64,000 bases of DNA from an uncultured Opitutia bacterium (GCA_903877135.1 CAIRCN010000038.1:1-64000); one strand, 5' to 3'. Shown: positions 8,685 to 17,728, counted from the stretch's first letter. The notes: generated from the sequence alone by a model not told the origin. Numbers and translations are program-made.

Positions 8685-8737
8685 GACGCCGGTCGCTCTC
8701 GTTGGAGCTTGTTCGCGGAATTAGTCACCCGACCTTT

Positions 8738-8761
8738 CCCGACAAGTGCGTCGGGGTTTTT
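8738..8761 (+). terminator. Intrinsic-terminator-like hairpin
   Basis: CCCGAC and GTCGGG form a 6-bp stem with loop AAGTGC, then G and five Ts. No plus-strand gene clearly ends upstream, so it may belong to a lost gene. Confidence 0.4.
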
Positions 8762-8840
8762 GCCGTTTGTCGTTTTCGTGGTGCTCGTCCCCGGTCACAT
8801 TGTCATCGGCGCGTATGTGCGAGTCTGGTCGCTTAGCATG

Positions 8841-8936
8841 ATAGATAAGGAGAGGCGGATAGCTATGGCAGAGTCGCCTCTCGGCATCGCAGTTGTCTTC
8901 GTCTAGTGCTTCTGTTTTCTCTCTTGGTATCTGGCA
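8841..8936 (+). repeat. Second dispersed repeat module, partial copy
   Basis: CTCGGCATCGCAGTTG, TCTTCGTC and CTTCTGTTTT occur in the same order and spacing as at 15632-15672. Upstream bases (AAGGAGAGGCGGATAGCTA) also parallel 15600-15618. Confidence 0.6.
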
Positions 8937-8978
8937 TCGAGGACTTCCACCTCGTCAGTTCACGCTCATCTATATATC

Positions 8979-9281
8979 ATGAATTTCACACTTGAGATCG
9001 GGGAGAACGAGAAACACCGGATTGACTACTACCGGAATTGGTTTTTCGGCACAGAGCGACTTCGGGCTGACGGAGCGATTGTTGCCAGCCGGAGTGTTGT
9101 TTCGCTGTCGAACTATGTCAGCATTCCGCTTTGCAGACGCTACGAGTTTAGCGTCGGCACTTCCGAGCCACATTCCGTCGTTTTCGAGAAGGAGCGACCA
9201 TTGCTTTTCGCGGGATTTCGTCGGCACAAGTACCGAGTTATTGTAGATGGCAAGCTAGCTCACGAGCAGCAGGGATTTTGA
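8979..9281 (+). CDS. Small conserved-looking hypothetical protein
   Basis: The protein has 100 residues and is probably all-beta: alternating hydrophobic and charged strands, with YYRNWFFGTERLRADG near the N-terminus and LLFAGFRRHKYRVIVDGKLA near the C-terminus. The spacing suggests a compact beta-sandwich with an internal pseudo-repeat, since both halves contain an R/Y-V-DG strand ending. There is no signal peptide. It precedes a sialidase-fold gene by 61 bases on the same strand. Function is unknown. Confidence 0.6.
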   Translation: MNFTLEIGENEKHRIDYYRNWFFGTERLRADGAIVASRSVVSLSNYVSIPLCRRYEFSVGTSEPHSVVFEKERPLLFAGFRRHKYRVIVDGKLAHEQQGF

Positions 9282-9342
9282 AATGAGATACCAGCCACCT
9301 AACCTACGATCTAACTGATTCGACGGAGGGCGCATTGGACAT

Positions 9343-10458
9343 ATGAGTAAATTACAATGGGAAATTGGGAATGCGGTTGTTACGGAAATCAATGAGGTTA
9401 ACGGCGTGCATCCCGACTGTGTGCCCGCTTTATGCCGGGATGGAGAAGGCAGCCTATGGGCCATCGCGGGTCACTCGGGTTATGGTAAATTCGGCGTCTT
9501 TAAGGGTCGGAATGCCCACAACCTTAATAAGCTCTATGATGCCGAACTATTATTTCAAACCGGACCCGCAGGCACGGCGTTCGGCGGTCAAAAACATCCT
9601 TATCCGGACGGGCCTCTGCCTCGCGGCGAGGTCTGGGCGACTGGGCTTTGGATAGTGCCTGAGAACGCCACCAAGTATCCAGGTCGGTTTTACGCTCTGG
9701 TGCACAACGAAACCGGCTGGGGAGCTGGTTCTACCGGCTACACGGCCTACGCTCAGGAGGAGGGGGAACCAGATTTCAGGCATATCGGCCTGACGTCGTC
9801 CGACGACCGGGGAAAGACCTGGGACTTTCTCGGCTGGGTCATCACCGCTGCCGAGCCTTGTTACACCGAGCGATATAGACCGGATGGCATTAGCACCGGG
9901 GGGCAGAAAGCAGATATTATCAATCTTGGCGCCGGAGATTTATCGGTTTACTTCAATCACGACGAAAAGATGCTATACTGCTTCTATTCGATGATTTGGT
10001 ATAATATGGATAACCGCAGCGTGGTATCGGACAAGATTTATGTCGCCCGAGCCAAAGTGCAGAAAACCGGCGAGCTGGGTGAGTTTGAAAAGTATCATCA
10101 GGGTAGCTTTTGCACACTGGGGAACGGCGGAGCTGAAACGGCGGTGATGTCCGGTGGAGCCGAGCCATGTGTTGCCTATCACAAGCCCATCGGTCGTTAT
10201 CTCATGACAACTTATAACCGTGCTTATTGGGGCAAAGGCCCAACCCTGCAGGTCTGCTGCAGCGACAATCTGACGGACTGGACGGAGCCTGTCCGCATCG
10301 TGGAGACGCACAGCGAATTGAGCATGCCCTATTACGCTCTTTGTGGCTGCGAACCTAGCCAGCCGCATAATTTCCTGGGAGAGGAATTCGATTTACTGGT
10401 TTGTTCGAACAATACCGATATAAGGCGGCATAGAGTGAAAACTAGAAGTGATGAGTGA
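9343..10458 (+). CDS. Sialidase/glycosidase-fold beta-propeller protein
   Basis: The 371-residue cytoplasmic protein has no signal peptide. Asp-box-like turns are visible (TSSDDRGKTWDFLGW; CSDNLTDWTEPVRI), with blade patterns of the sialidase/GH43-like five- or six-bladed propeller. Other features are a GRFYALVHNETGWG strand near residue 120 and CVAYHKPIGRYLMTTYNR near residue 280. Such proteins bind or hydrolyse glycans, but I cannot assign a catalytic triad confidently. The start at 9343 (ATGAGTAAATTACAATGG) is the only good one. The gene uses more A/T-ending codons than neighbours, suggesting acquisition with the low-GC stretch before it. Confidence 0.65.
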   Translation: MSKLQWEIGNAVVTEINEVNGVHPDCVPALCRDGEGSLWAIAGHSGYGKFGVFKGRNAHNLNKLYDAELLFQTGPAGTAFGGQKHPYPDGPLPRGEVWATGLWIVPENATKYPGRFYALVHNETGWGAGSTGYTAYAQEEGEPDFRHIGLTSSDDRGKTWDFLGWVITAAEPCYTERYRPDGISTGGQKADIINLGAGDLSVYFNHDEKMLYCFYSMIWYNMDNRSVVSDKIYVARAKVQKTGELGEFEKYHQGSFCTLGNGGAETAVMSGGAEPCVAYHKPIGRYLMTTYNRAYWGKGPTLQVCCSDNLTDWTEPVRIVETHSELSMPYYALCGCEPSQPHNFLGEEFDLLVCSNNTDIRRHRVKTRSDE

Positions 10459-10960
10459 AATGCTGGGATATGACTGATAGGAAACCGGGTGGGAAGGGCG
10501 CTGGCCTAAAAAGGCCATCGCGGTTGCACCGACCCCTGAATTCTTGCTGTGCGGGTTGGACATGGAGGCCTAATCACCACGCTCAGCGATTTCCGGGGAA
10601 AGGCACGCTCCGTGGAGCGCAAATTCGGGCTTTAGCCGGGAGATCGTGCCGATTTTGTTCCTTTTGGCACACGCGAATTTCATCAGCGCAATCCGGTAAG
10701 CTGGGTACCCAGTGGTCCCGTCACCACTTCCCGGGGTTCCAGATCGCGATCTCCTTCGGCGGCATCACCATCGTCATGCGAAAACACTGGTTGTGTGCGG
10801 CCTCGCTGCTCGCCGGTCTGCCGAGATGTTGCAACTGGCCATCGTGATGTGGAAAATGTAACGCGGACGACCGGCCGGCTGCAGCGACTCGCTTTTGCCC
10901 CGCCGCCCACTTTGATGGCACCTCGCTGGTGTGGCGGGGTCTGACCGGCGGGTCCAACGT
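10459..10960. other. Intergenic stretch with repeat copy B
   Basis: No supported gene lies in these 500 bases. They contain one copy of the palindromic repeat (10586-10629), and the remainder shows no recognisable feature. Confidence 0.5.
10586..10629 (+). repeat. Dispersed palindromic intergenic repeat, copy B
   Basis: GCGATTTCCGGGGAAAG is followed by GCACGCTCCGTGGAGCGC and AAATTCGGG. The GCTCC-GT-GGAGC hairpin is perfect here. It is nearly identical to the right block of copies A and C. Confidence 0.75.
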
Positions 10961-13900
10961 GTGAGAATTTTCCGACTTCTTCTAATCTGGCTGGTGGTGG
11001 CGGCGGTTTTGGCCGTCCTGGTGCTTGGTGCCGTGTTTTCTCCTATCGTTCAAACATGGTATGTCGAGTGGTCGTTCAACAACCGACCTGGAGTCCATGC
11101 GACCATCGAGTCGGTGTCGGCGGGTTTGTCCGACGTGGAGTTCACCAATCTGCGACTGGAGTTCGACGGCGGAGTTCTGACGCTGCCGTCGCTCAAGGCG
11201 AAACTGCCGGTAAAGGCCGCCGTGTGGAACCAGGAGGCGTTGGTCGGAGCCTTGGTGGCCAAGGGCTGGACCCTCGACCTGGCCCACCGGCCGGCCGCGG
11301 TTGCCGTGGCGGCCTCCGGCGCCGGCCGGGCGGTCGTGGTCCCGGCCGGCGAGAGAGAGGCAGCGGCGCCCGTGCCCGACGCGGTGCTGCAGTTCGCGCG
11401 CGCGCTGCGCCGCTTGGTCAACGGTTGGGAATTGCACGGCGCACTCTCGCTCGACGGCGCCGATTTGGAGGGCGACATCCTGATGGCCCTCGTGCCCGGC
11501 GATGAGCCCGCCCGCGTGCACCTGACGCTCAAAGGCGGCGGTCTCGCCGCCGGCCAGGCGGGCGACTTTGCGCTCGACGCCACCGGCTCCGCGCCGACTA
11601 CGGAGCGTCGGCTCAACGCCCTTTCCGTCCACGGTCGGCTCACGGTCGGGATGGGCTCGGCCCGGACTTTCAACCGCATCGAATACAAGGGCAGCCTCTC
11701 CTCCCTTGATGGATTGCTGCCCGAGGACCTTCTGGTAACGGCCGCCATCGCGGCGGCTCCGGGCCACGCGCAGGCGAGCACCCTCACGCTGGACCTTGCC
11801 CGCTGTGATCGTCACGTTGTTACCCTGGCCGCGAGTTTTCCGGCGGAGAAACACCGCGTGTCCGGCACCTGGAAGCTGGATTTGCGCGATTCGGATGTCG
11901 GGCAACTATTTCCAAACAGCAGCAGGGTGCCTGCGTTCACTGCGACCGGCGAGGGGCGCTTCGACACCGATCCGGCACTCGCCCGCGTGCATGCGAGCGG
12001 GCGCTGGCAGGCCACCGCCAGTCACATGGCAGCACTGGCGCCGCAATTCGCCAATGTCGGCGCCGTGCTGCTCACGGGCGAGTTCGACGCCAGGCAGCGC
12101 AGTCACTCCCTGCACGTGGACCGGCTCGATTTTGCGATCGCCGGAGCGCGGCCGGCCGCAACCGTGCACTTGGCGCAACCCTTCGATTTTGATGAGCGGA
12201 CCAGCGGGTTGAAGCCGGAGAATCCCGCCACCTCCTGGCTGCAAATCTCCCTGAAAGGACTGCCGCTGGCGTGGCTCCCGACCTTGCCGGCGGGGATCGT
12301 GCTCGCGGGGGGCGATGCGACGGGAGACTTTTCTGTCGGGGCGGCCGGCGACGGTTTCCAGGTGCGCGGCGCGGTGCCGTTGACCGCGACCGGAGTGACG
12401 GCGCGGCGTGCGGACCGGGTGCTCGGGCTGGGGCTCGACCTTTCGCTCAGGCAGCGCGCCGACTACTCGCCTGCGCTAGGATGGCAGTGGGAGGCGACGC
12501 CGCTGACGGTCACGCGCGCCGGCCGGCAGCTGGCCAAGCTTGAGGTCAAGCTGACGCCGGATGCGGAGATGGGGCCCGGGGTGCTGGCCATGGCCGGCAC
12601 GTGGAGCGCCGACCTTGAAGCCTTGGCCGCGCAGCCGGAGAACGAGGGCCTCCGCTGGTTGCGGGGCCGTTCCGTCTCGGGCGATTTTGCCGTCAAACTC
12701 GGGACGGCGGCGGAGCTGAAGGGCAAACTCACGGTGGTCGGTCACGACCCCACGCACACGGTGACGGCGAGCGGCAGCGGTTTCGTTGATAACAACGGTG
12801 CAATTTCGTTCAACGCGCCGGTCAGCGTGGCGTTCGGCAAGGACGTTTCGGAGTTCACCGCCGACGGATCATGGATGACAGACCAAGGAAGGCCGCACTT
12901 GGAACTGACGTTGACGGCCGTGAAGGTGGCGGCCGAATCCCTCGGGTTTATGGCGGCGGCGCTGCCCATCGCCGGAAGCGCGCCACTCGCCGCCGTGCGC
13001 ACCGCCTGGAACGGCGGGGCCGTGGAGGCCGGGCTTCCGCGCCACGAAGACCGGCATCCCTTCTGGGATGCTCTGACCGGCCATGTCAGGTTCGATTTCT
13101 ATGAGGTGACGATGGGTGGGCGGTCCTACCACAAAGTGGCAGGGATGCTCGAACTCACCCCGGCATCCATCACCCTGAAGGATGGACATGGCACCTTCCT
13201 TCAGCGGCCCGTCACGAAGGTCGATCCGTTCAACGGTCAGAAAAAGACGGAGACGCTGACCAGCACGGTCACAGGTGAGGGTACGATCGCTTTCGATGGT
13301 GCGGCGCAGTCGCCCTACCGACTCAAAGCCACCGTGGCCATCGACCGAATCGATCCCGACTCGTGCTTCGGCGTGCCGGTCGAGGGGAAGGATCCGGTCT
13401 TCGAAGGCAGCTGGAACGAGACTGTCACGTTCACGGGCGACGGCGTGAACCTCGCCGACCTCGCTGCCCGCCGGAAGGAAGAGTTCAAGCTGATGAGCAA
13501 GGACGGAATCATCCGGCTGCTGAAGACCGACGTGGCGGATGCGATTCCGCAGCAGGAGACGCCGATGCTCGACATGCTCGACACCGTGGGGTCGGCGATG
13601 GGCAGGCTGATCGGGCACAAGAATGGGTCTTTTTCCTCGGGCGAAAATCCCCTCAGCAAGCCTGCCGCGGCCGTGCTCGACTTCACTTATCAGGTGGCGG
13701 AGATCGCCTACGATTCGATCGCGGTCACCGCAGTGCGCGGGGCCGACCGCAACCTCCGGCTGGCAGACATCGAACTCAGCGCCCTCAACGAGCATCTGAC
13801 CGGCTCCGGCTTGATTGCGGATTTCGAAGGACGGCCGCTGCGGGCGCGGCCCTTCATCATGGATTTGCGGATGGGATTCAGCGGCCCGATCAGCAAGAAG

Positions 13901-14062
13901 CTGGCAACGGCCGGCCTGCTTTCCTCGGAACGGGATGTGAAGGGCTTCGCGTTGCTGCGCCGGCCGATCCATTTCGGCGGCACGCTGGAAAAAATGGACA
14001 TCAGCGATTGGCACGAATTCCTGGCCAAGGCCGCTGCTGTGCCGGTCGAAACGAAAAAATAG
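10961..14062 (+). CDS. AsmA/YdbH-like large envelope protein
   Basis: The protein has 1033 residues from the GTG at 10961 (an alternative GTG at 10931 adds ten). It starts MRIFRLLLIWLVVAAVLAVL, an uncleaved membrane anchor. A very long beta-rich body follows, with repeated amphipathic strands and DUF-type segments such as SVSAGLSDVEFTNLRLEF early and IELSALNEHLTGSGLIADFE late. This architecture fits the AsmA/TamB/YdbH group, whose members span the periplasm and move phospholipids to the outer membrane. The C-terminal segment mentions FGGTLEKMDISDWHEFL, as in AsmA-like ends. It has no operon partner. Family level is moderately sure, and the exact homologue is not. Confidence 0.65.
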   Translation: MRIFRLLLIWLVVAAVLAVLVLGAVFSPIVQTWYVEWSFNNRPGVHATIESVSAGLSDVEFTNLRLEFDGGVLTLPSLKAKLPVKAAVWNQEALVGALVAKGWTLDLAHRPAAVAVAASGAGRAVVVPAGEREAAAPVPDAVLQFARALRRLVNGWELHGALSLDGADLEGDILMALVPGDEPARVHLTLKGGGLAAGQAGDFALDATGSAPTTERRLNALSVHGRLTVGMGSARTFNRIEYKGSLSSLDGLLPEDLLVTAAIAAAPGHAQASTLTLDLARCDRHVVTLAASFPAEKHRVSGTWKLDLRDSDVGQLFPNSSRVPAFTATGEGRFDTDPALARVHASGRWQATASHMAALAPQFANVGAVLLTGEFDARQRSHSLHVDRLDFAIAGARPAATVHLAQPFDFDERTSGLKPENPATSWLQISLKGLPLAWLPTLPAGIVLAGGDATGDFSVGAAGDGFQVRGAVPLTATGVTARRADRVLGLGLDLSLRQRADYSPALGWQWEATPLTVTRAGRQLAKLEVKLTPDAEMGPGVLAMAGTWSADLEALAAQPENEGLRWLRGRSVSGDFAVKLGTAAELKGKLTVVGHDPTHTVTASGSGFVDNNGAISFNAPVSVAFGKDVSEFTADGSWMTDQGRPHLELTLTAVKVAAESLGFMAAALPIAGSAPLAAVRTAWNGGAVEAGLPRHEDRHPFWDALTGHVRFDFYEVTMGGRSYHKVAGMLELTPASITLKDGHGTFLQRPVTKVDPFNGQKKTETLTSTVTGEGTIAFDGAAQSPYRLKATVAIDRIDPDSCFGVPVEGKDPVFEGSWNETVTFTGDGVNLADLAARRKEEFKLMSKDGIIRLLKTDVADAIPQQETPMLDMLDTVGSAMGRLIGHKNGSFSSGENPLSKPAAAVLDFTYQVAEIAYDSIAVTAVRGADRNLRLADIELSALNEHLTGSGLIADFEGRPLRARPFIMDLRMGFSGPISKKLATAGLLSSERDVKGFALLRRPIHFGGTLEKMDISDWHEFLAKAAAVPVETKK

Positions 14063-14318
14063 AACGCCAGGCACCCGGTTGCGCCAGATCGATAGCGGCC
14101 CTGAATATCCTCATAAGCGGAAGCGCTCTGCCGCGGATTACTTCGCTGTGGGCAGTTATCCGCGGGTCCTGGCGTCGCAGGAGCCGATCGCCCTAAGCAC
14201 GTAGGATATTTCGGAGTCCAACTAGAATTTTAGTAAAAGCGGATCTACGCGCCAATCCATCGGTGCGACTACCGTAGTGAGCCGCCAGTGGACCTTTGAA
14301 CAAACCTGGGGCCCGGAT

Positions 14319-15359
14319 TCAGCTGCATTCTCTAGCGGCGGCGACCATGGCCTTGAGATTCTCGGGCTTAGTATTCCGCCCCAGCGCGCAACCGGAACTG
14401 AGAAACAGCCCGCGTCCGCCTGTAGCCGCGATGATCTGACGCGCCGCCGAAATGACCTGTTGTGGCGTGCCCAGGACCAGAGGGTCGCTCGGATTGATGT
14501 TCCCCATGAGCACGGTGGTCGCCGGCACTTTGCGCCGAGCTTCGGCCATGTCCAGTTGCCAGTCCACCTCCAGGATCCTGGCACCGGTTTTCCCCATGTC
14601 GCCGATAATCTGGTTGGTCCGGCCGCAAATGTGGATCGATAACGGGATACCAGCGGCCTGGATCTCCTGCGTCAGCTTAGTTTCTGGGCCGAGCGCAAAG
14701 CGCTGAAACAGCTGGGGCGAAATCAAGCTGGGGCCGGCAAAGGAATCACCGATCGAAGTGGCGTGCGCGCCAGCCTGCTGTTGCGCCTTCGCAAAAAGGG
14801 TGCACGCCTGCCGGCAATACTCGATCAGGCGGTCAACGTGCGGATGATTCTCTTCGTCCAACAAGTCCATCATCAGTTGCTCCGGGCCACGCAGCAGGCA
14901 GGCCAGGCTGAAGGGTCCTTGATCCGCCCGTCCCATGATCCAGACATGATCACCGATCCGGTCGACCAGCTCTCGCGTGGCCTCGAGCCAAACGGGTAGC
15001 CGGCCATCCCGCCAGGGATCGGGCAATACCAGCCGGTCCAAGTCGTGCCAGTTCTGCACCACCGGCTCGGCGTCGTCGACAATGGCGGGGTCCTCGGCGC
15101 GATAGATCACCTTGGCGCCACACGCCTCCGCCAGTGAGGCATCGTCGAAGTCAATGACACAGCCGTCGTAGTCGTATTTGGCCTGGCTGACCACCTGAGC
15201 TTCCACCATTTTTGGGGCACTGCGGGCCAGGGCACCTATCTTGATACCGGCTGTTTCGGCGGCAAACATGAATGTCTGGGGCACGACGGGGACGCGATCG
15301 GGTGTTTTGCCGTCCAACACCGCCAGACAGCGTTCGAGGGGTGTCATTGGTTTGATCAT
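14319..15359 (-). CDS. Uroporphyrinogen-decarboxylase-family methyltransferase (MtbA/CmuA-like)
   Basis: The protein has 346 residues and starts MIKPMTPLERCLAVLDGKTP, the standard opening of the URO-D superfamily branch of cobamide methyltransferases. Three zinc ligands of that branch are visible: His243 and Cys245 in SIHICGRTN and Cys324 in SSGCALGRNTKPENL. True UroD enzymes lack this His-x-Cys...Cys set, so methyl transfer to or from a corrinoid protein is more likely than heme synthesis. No corrinoid protein or activating ATPase lies next to it. The frame extends upstream to 15518 through a palindromic repeat (15463-15530), but that extension has no family match, so 15359 is chosen. Confidence 0.82.
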   Translation of the reverse strand: MIKPMTPLERCLAVLDGKTPDRVPVVPQTFMFAAETAGIKIGALARSAPKMVEAQVVSQAKYDYDGCVIDFDDASLAEACGAKVIYRAEDPAIVDDAEPVVQNWHDLDRLVLPDPWRDGRLPVWLEATRELVDRIGDHVWIMGRADQGPFSLACLLRGPEQLMMDLLDEENHPHVDRLIEYCRQACTLFAKAQQQAGAHATSIGDSFAGPSLISPQLFQRFALGPETKLTQEIQAAGIPLSIHICGRTNQIIGDMGKTGARILEVDWQLDMAEARRKVPATTVLMGNINPSDPLVLGTPQQVISAARQIIAATGGRGLFLSSGCALGRNTKPENLKAMVAAARECS

Positions 15360-15462
15360 GCCGGATCCTGATCGGCTTTCAGCGCGGACAGAAGCCCTGA
15401 ATGCGATGAACCGGAAGTCCGCACGCGCTGGAAACCGTGGCAGCCTTATCGCTTGTGCCAAC

Positions 15463-15530
15463 GGACCCTCCGCCGGTCGGCGGTGATTTCCGGGGAAAGC
15501 ACGCTCGGTGGAACGCAAAATTCAGGTCCC
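15463..15530 (+). repeat. Dispersed palindromic intergenic repeat, copy C
   Basis: CTCCGCCGGTCGGCGGTGAT and TTCCGGGGAAAGCACGCT, then CGGTGGAACGCAAAATTCAG. It has the same two blocks as copies A and B with a few substitutions that weaken the central hairpin. It is followed directly by the second module at 15549-15690. Confidence 0.7.
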
Positions 15531-15548
15531 AGCAGCGAGGCTGTTTCG

Positions 15549-15690
15549 CTATGGTTCTCTTGGGACACCGCTTTTTTCCGGGCAATTGTGACCAAGTTGG
15601 AGAAGAAGTCGGTTGCTACGGCGGAAGGTGCCCTCGGCATCGCAGTTGCCTTCGTCAAGAGCTTCTGTTTTCCCTTTGGGTAGCTGCCTA
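15549..15690 (+). repeat. Second dispersed repeat module, longest copy
   Basis: This is the longest version of the module seen in part at 7841-7905 and 8841-8936. It ends 10 bases before the ATG of the PEP-CTERM gene at 15701, so it must contain or replace that gene's promoter region. Confidence 0.6.
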
Positions 15691-15700
15691 TAGAATCATT

Positions 15701-16333
15701 ATGTCGACCTTCATGCCCCGGTTGTTCCTACTCGCCGCCCTCGGCTATTTCCTGTCGACGGACAATTCGCTCAGCCAGTCATTGGTGCAGGTCTCGACGG
15801 GTTACTATGATGTGGGCCCGGGAAGCGGCGGGAGCAATCTTCCCCTGCCCAATCCATGGAATGGCAGCCCCAATACGGTATTTTTCGGCAGCAATGCGAT
15901 TTTGTCCTCGGGCGATCCCGATGTTAACGCGATCCTCCTCCAAAACCTTGGTACGTCTCCGCTGACCCTCTCTGCGCTGAACGTCGGGGGTACCATCGAT
16001 CTCTTCTCCTCGCCCTACGATAACATCACCGGAACGGTGACCTTGAGTCCCGGCATCAATTATATTTTCGAGGGTTTCGACGGTTCCGATGTCAGTTTTA
16101 CAGGTGTCGTCAAGCTGACGCTCAACTCCCAACTTTACTCCTATAACGACGCAATCAACGCGACGTATTATCCGAACGGGGTGTTGTATGGCTTTCCAAG
16201 CAGCACCGATGAGACCATCCCATGGATCGCCATCTACACCCCCATCCCCGAACCCGCCACCTACACCGCACTCTTCGGTTTGGTAGCTTTGGGCTTCGCC
16301 GCGTATGGCAGACGGCGTCGGCAACTGGGCTGA
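15701..16333 (+). CDS. PEP-CTERM-anchored secreted protein
   Basis: The 210-residue protein has a signal peptide at residues 1-24 (MPRLFLLAALGYFLS core) and a serine/asparagine/glycine-rich beta-type body. The exosortase signal is IPEPATYTALFGLVALGFAA followed by YGRRRRQLG at the end. The body shows no catalytic motif and may be a matrix or polysaccharide-associated protein. The longer upstream frame runs into the dispersed repeat, so the ATG at 15701 is the start. The gene is not in an operon. This is the second PEP-CTERM substrate in the window, implying an exosortase elsewhere in the genome. Confidence 0.85.
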   Translation: MSTFMPRLFLLAALGYFLSTDNSLSQSLVQVSTGYYDVGPGSGGSNLPLPNPWNGSPNTVFFGSNAILSSGDPDVNAILLQNLGTSPLTLSALNVGGTIDLFSSPYDNITGTVTLSPGINYIFEGFDGSDVSFTGVVKLTLNSQLYSYNDAINATYYPNGVLYGFPSSTDETIPWIAIYTPIPEPATYTALFGLVALGFAAYGRRRRQLG

Positions 16334-16370
16334 ATCTGGCTGCCGGGTGTAGCTGTTGCTTCGACGTTGA

Positions 16371-16466
16371 TTAAAGAAACAGCGGAAATTCGGGACGCAC
16401 CAGTGCCACCCGCTGGAACTCGTTGGCGACATCTGCGAGGCAGCCCTCCGGGGTCGTGATATACAT
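16371..16466 (-). CDS. Very small frame or C-terminal gene remnant
   Basis: The frame has 31 codons: MYITTPEGCLADVANEFQRV followed by ALVRPEFPLFL. Composition is protein-like, but it has no ribosome-binding site and no recognised family. It may be the surviving end of a lost gene. Confidence 0.2.
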   Translation of the reverse strand: MYITTPEGCLADVANEFQRVALVRPEFPLFL

Positions 16467-16540
16467 TGCTGGTGGGGGGCCTCGTAGTGGGAATTAGTGG
16501 CCCTCAGAGAATCTGACGAACGCCTGCGCGTTTCTAGGTC

Positions 16541-16567
16541 GACCATCCGCGGGACGGCGGTGATTTC
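16541..16567 (+). repeat. Dispersed repeat, left block only (copy D)
   Basis: GACCATCCGCGGGACGGCGG followed by TGATTTC matches the left block of copies A and C, then identity stops. The repeat supplies the stop codon of the CBM48 gene that ends at 16566. Confidence 0.6.
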
Positions 16568-16901
16568 ACAACAGGTCTGCTCTGTCGTCCAATCCCACCA
16601 CGAGAACCGAATTGAGACCTCCATATGGATTGACTGCGCTCCGCGTGGTCTGCGGATCGTCAGTCCAGACGCCGTCCACGACGAAACGATACTCATACTG
16701 GCCGGACTTGAGCACCAACCGGGCGGACCACTCTCCAGATCCCGTGTGTTCGAGCGGGTTGGCCTCCGGGTGCCAACCGTTGAAAGTGCCGGCCACCTGC
16801 ACCACCTTGGCCTCGGGAGCGTAAAACGTGAGCCCAATTTCTTGTACTTCCAAAGCGGGGAACCGCTTCGAAATCGGTTGGATTGGCGGCGGCAGTTTCA
16901 A
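16566..16901 (-). CDS. Lone glycogen-binding (CBM48/AMPK-type) domain protein
   Basis: The protein has 111 residues. Residues about 22-100 form an early-set immunoglobulin-like CBM48 domain: VQVAGTFNGWHPEANPL with the glucan-binding Trp, then GEWSARLVLKSGQYEYRFVV and DGVWTDDPQTTRSAVNPYGG. This is the usual AMPK-beta/isoamylase N-domain pattern (G.FN.W ... Y.Y.F.VDG.W..DP). No catalytic domain follows. It probably binds glycogen or regulates a glycogen enzyme. The gene ends inside the repeat copy D, so the last few residues may have been altered by that insertion. Confidence 0.85.
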   Translation of the reverse strand: MKLPPPIQPISKRFPALEVQEIGLTFYAPEAKVVQVAGTFNGWHPEANPLEHTGSGEWSARLVLKSGQYEYRFVVDGVWTDDPQTTRSAVNPYGGLNSVLVVGLDDRADLL

Positions 16902-17188
16902 ATTATCCTTTTCCTACCGGAGCCGCTTTTCTTACCCCCGCCTGTGAGCTTGTTGACGGTAGCCCAAGCCCGTGCTTCTGCGGTTTTCGTGCTAAACTTA
17001 GTTCGGTTTGTAGGCGCTCGATTTTGTGCACGAAACCGTGATTAAGTCGGAGCGGCTTTCGTGTATCCGCGACTTCACTCGGCTCATGGCTTCGAGGTAA
17101 AGCATTGCCGGGCCATATCGGCCATCGACCAAAGGTCCTGATTTACCTCGGACGGGAACCTGCGCGGGTGCGGGCTGTCACGGGTTCG

Positions 17189-17377
17189 ATGTCGATTGAC
17201 AAAGAGAGCAGCGGGTTTCCCAAGGTGAATGTGCACCGACCTACAACAAAAGTGAATTTGTGGATGATCGCGGGAATCTTGATGTTTCTTGTCGTGGGGG
17301 CTGCGACGGCATTCTGGATTTCGCAGGACGCGGCATCGCCGACCGGCGTTCCGCTGAGCGCGATGGAGATGAAGTAA
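17189..17377 (+). CDS. Small single-pass membrane protein
   Basis: The protein has 62 residues from the ATG at 17189. One strong transmembrane helix (residues about 26-45, MIAGILMFLVVGAATAFWIS) is flanked by a lysine/arginine N-terminal side, predicting an inside N-terminus, and a short extracytoplasmic tail. No family is recognised. An upstream in-frame start at 17105 would give 90 residues with an unlikely N-terminus. It is not linked to a neighbour. Confidence 0.42.
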   Translation: MSIDKESSGFPKVNVHRPTTKVNLWMIAGILMFLVVGAATAFWISQDAASPTGVPLSAMEMK

Positions 17378-17728
17378 ACGCGCCGTTCGCCCGCCCCAGT
17401 CTCACGGCGATGTATCGGTTGGCGCCCGCGTTTTCGCCGACATGCTCGTTCATGGCATCGAGGCCGATGGGGTGCGTTGCTCTGAAATCGTGCAACGCTC
17501 GCTAATGCTGGTCACCGCGTTGGTTCCTTCCTTCGCGTGCAGTGGACGCACCTGCCGGCCGGCGAACCTTCGCCGCAATTCGTCGAATCGGTGAAACACC
17601 TCCTCTTGATGCCGCGCAAGCCTGTAGCAGGTCGTCTGGCCAACACTGCTAATTGCATCAAAAGTTGATGCGCAATTCGACAAAGCAGAGAGTCAGTCTG
17701 ACGGTTCCGTTACATAAAAAGCCATTCT
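17378..17728. other. Intergenic stretch without a supported gene
   Basis: A minus-strand frame of 77 codons (17450-17683) has no recognisable features. The clear element is the hairpin at 17651-17677. Confidence 0.45.
17651..17677. repeat. Inverted repeat upstream of the gene at 17729
   Basis: AATTGCATCAA and TTGATGC.GCAATT pair around AAG with only a 2-base bulge. It sits 52 bases before the start codon and could be an operator or leader hairpin. Confidence 0.5.

Larger units (their letters stand above)
8307..8978. other. Low-GC intergenic stretch with repeats and a poly-C tract
   Basis: I see no supported gene. The stretch holds a 15-base C run at 8670-8684, a terminator-like hairpin at 8738-8761 and a partial repeat copy at 8841-8936. 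Base composition differs from the GC-rich flanks, suggesting acquired or decayed DNA. Confidence 0.5.

Noticed and set aside
10982-11905. Long minus-strand frame under the AsmA-like gene
   Set aside because: It is an antisense shadow with GC-skewed codons. The sense frame has a membrane anchor and continuous beta pattern.
15360-15518. N-terminal extension of the methyltransferase
   Set aside because: It is encoded by the dispersed repeat and has no family match. The family start is at 15359.
17450-17683. 77-codon minus-strand frame
   Set aside because: It has no start context, family or partner, and the region is dominated by a hairpin. I could not support it as a gene.
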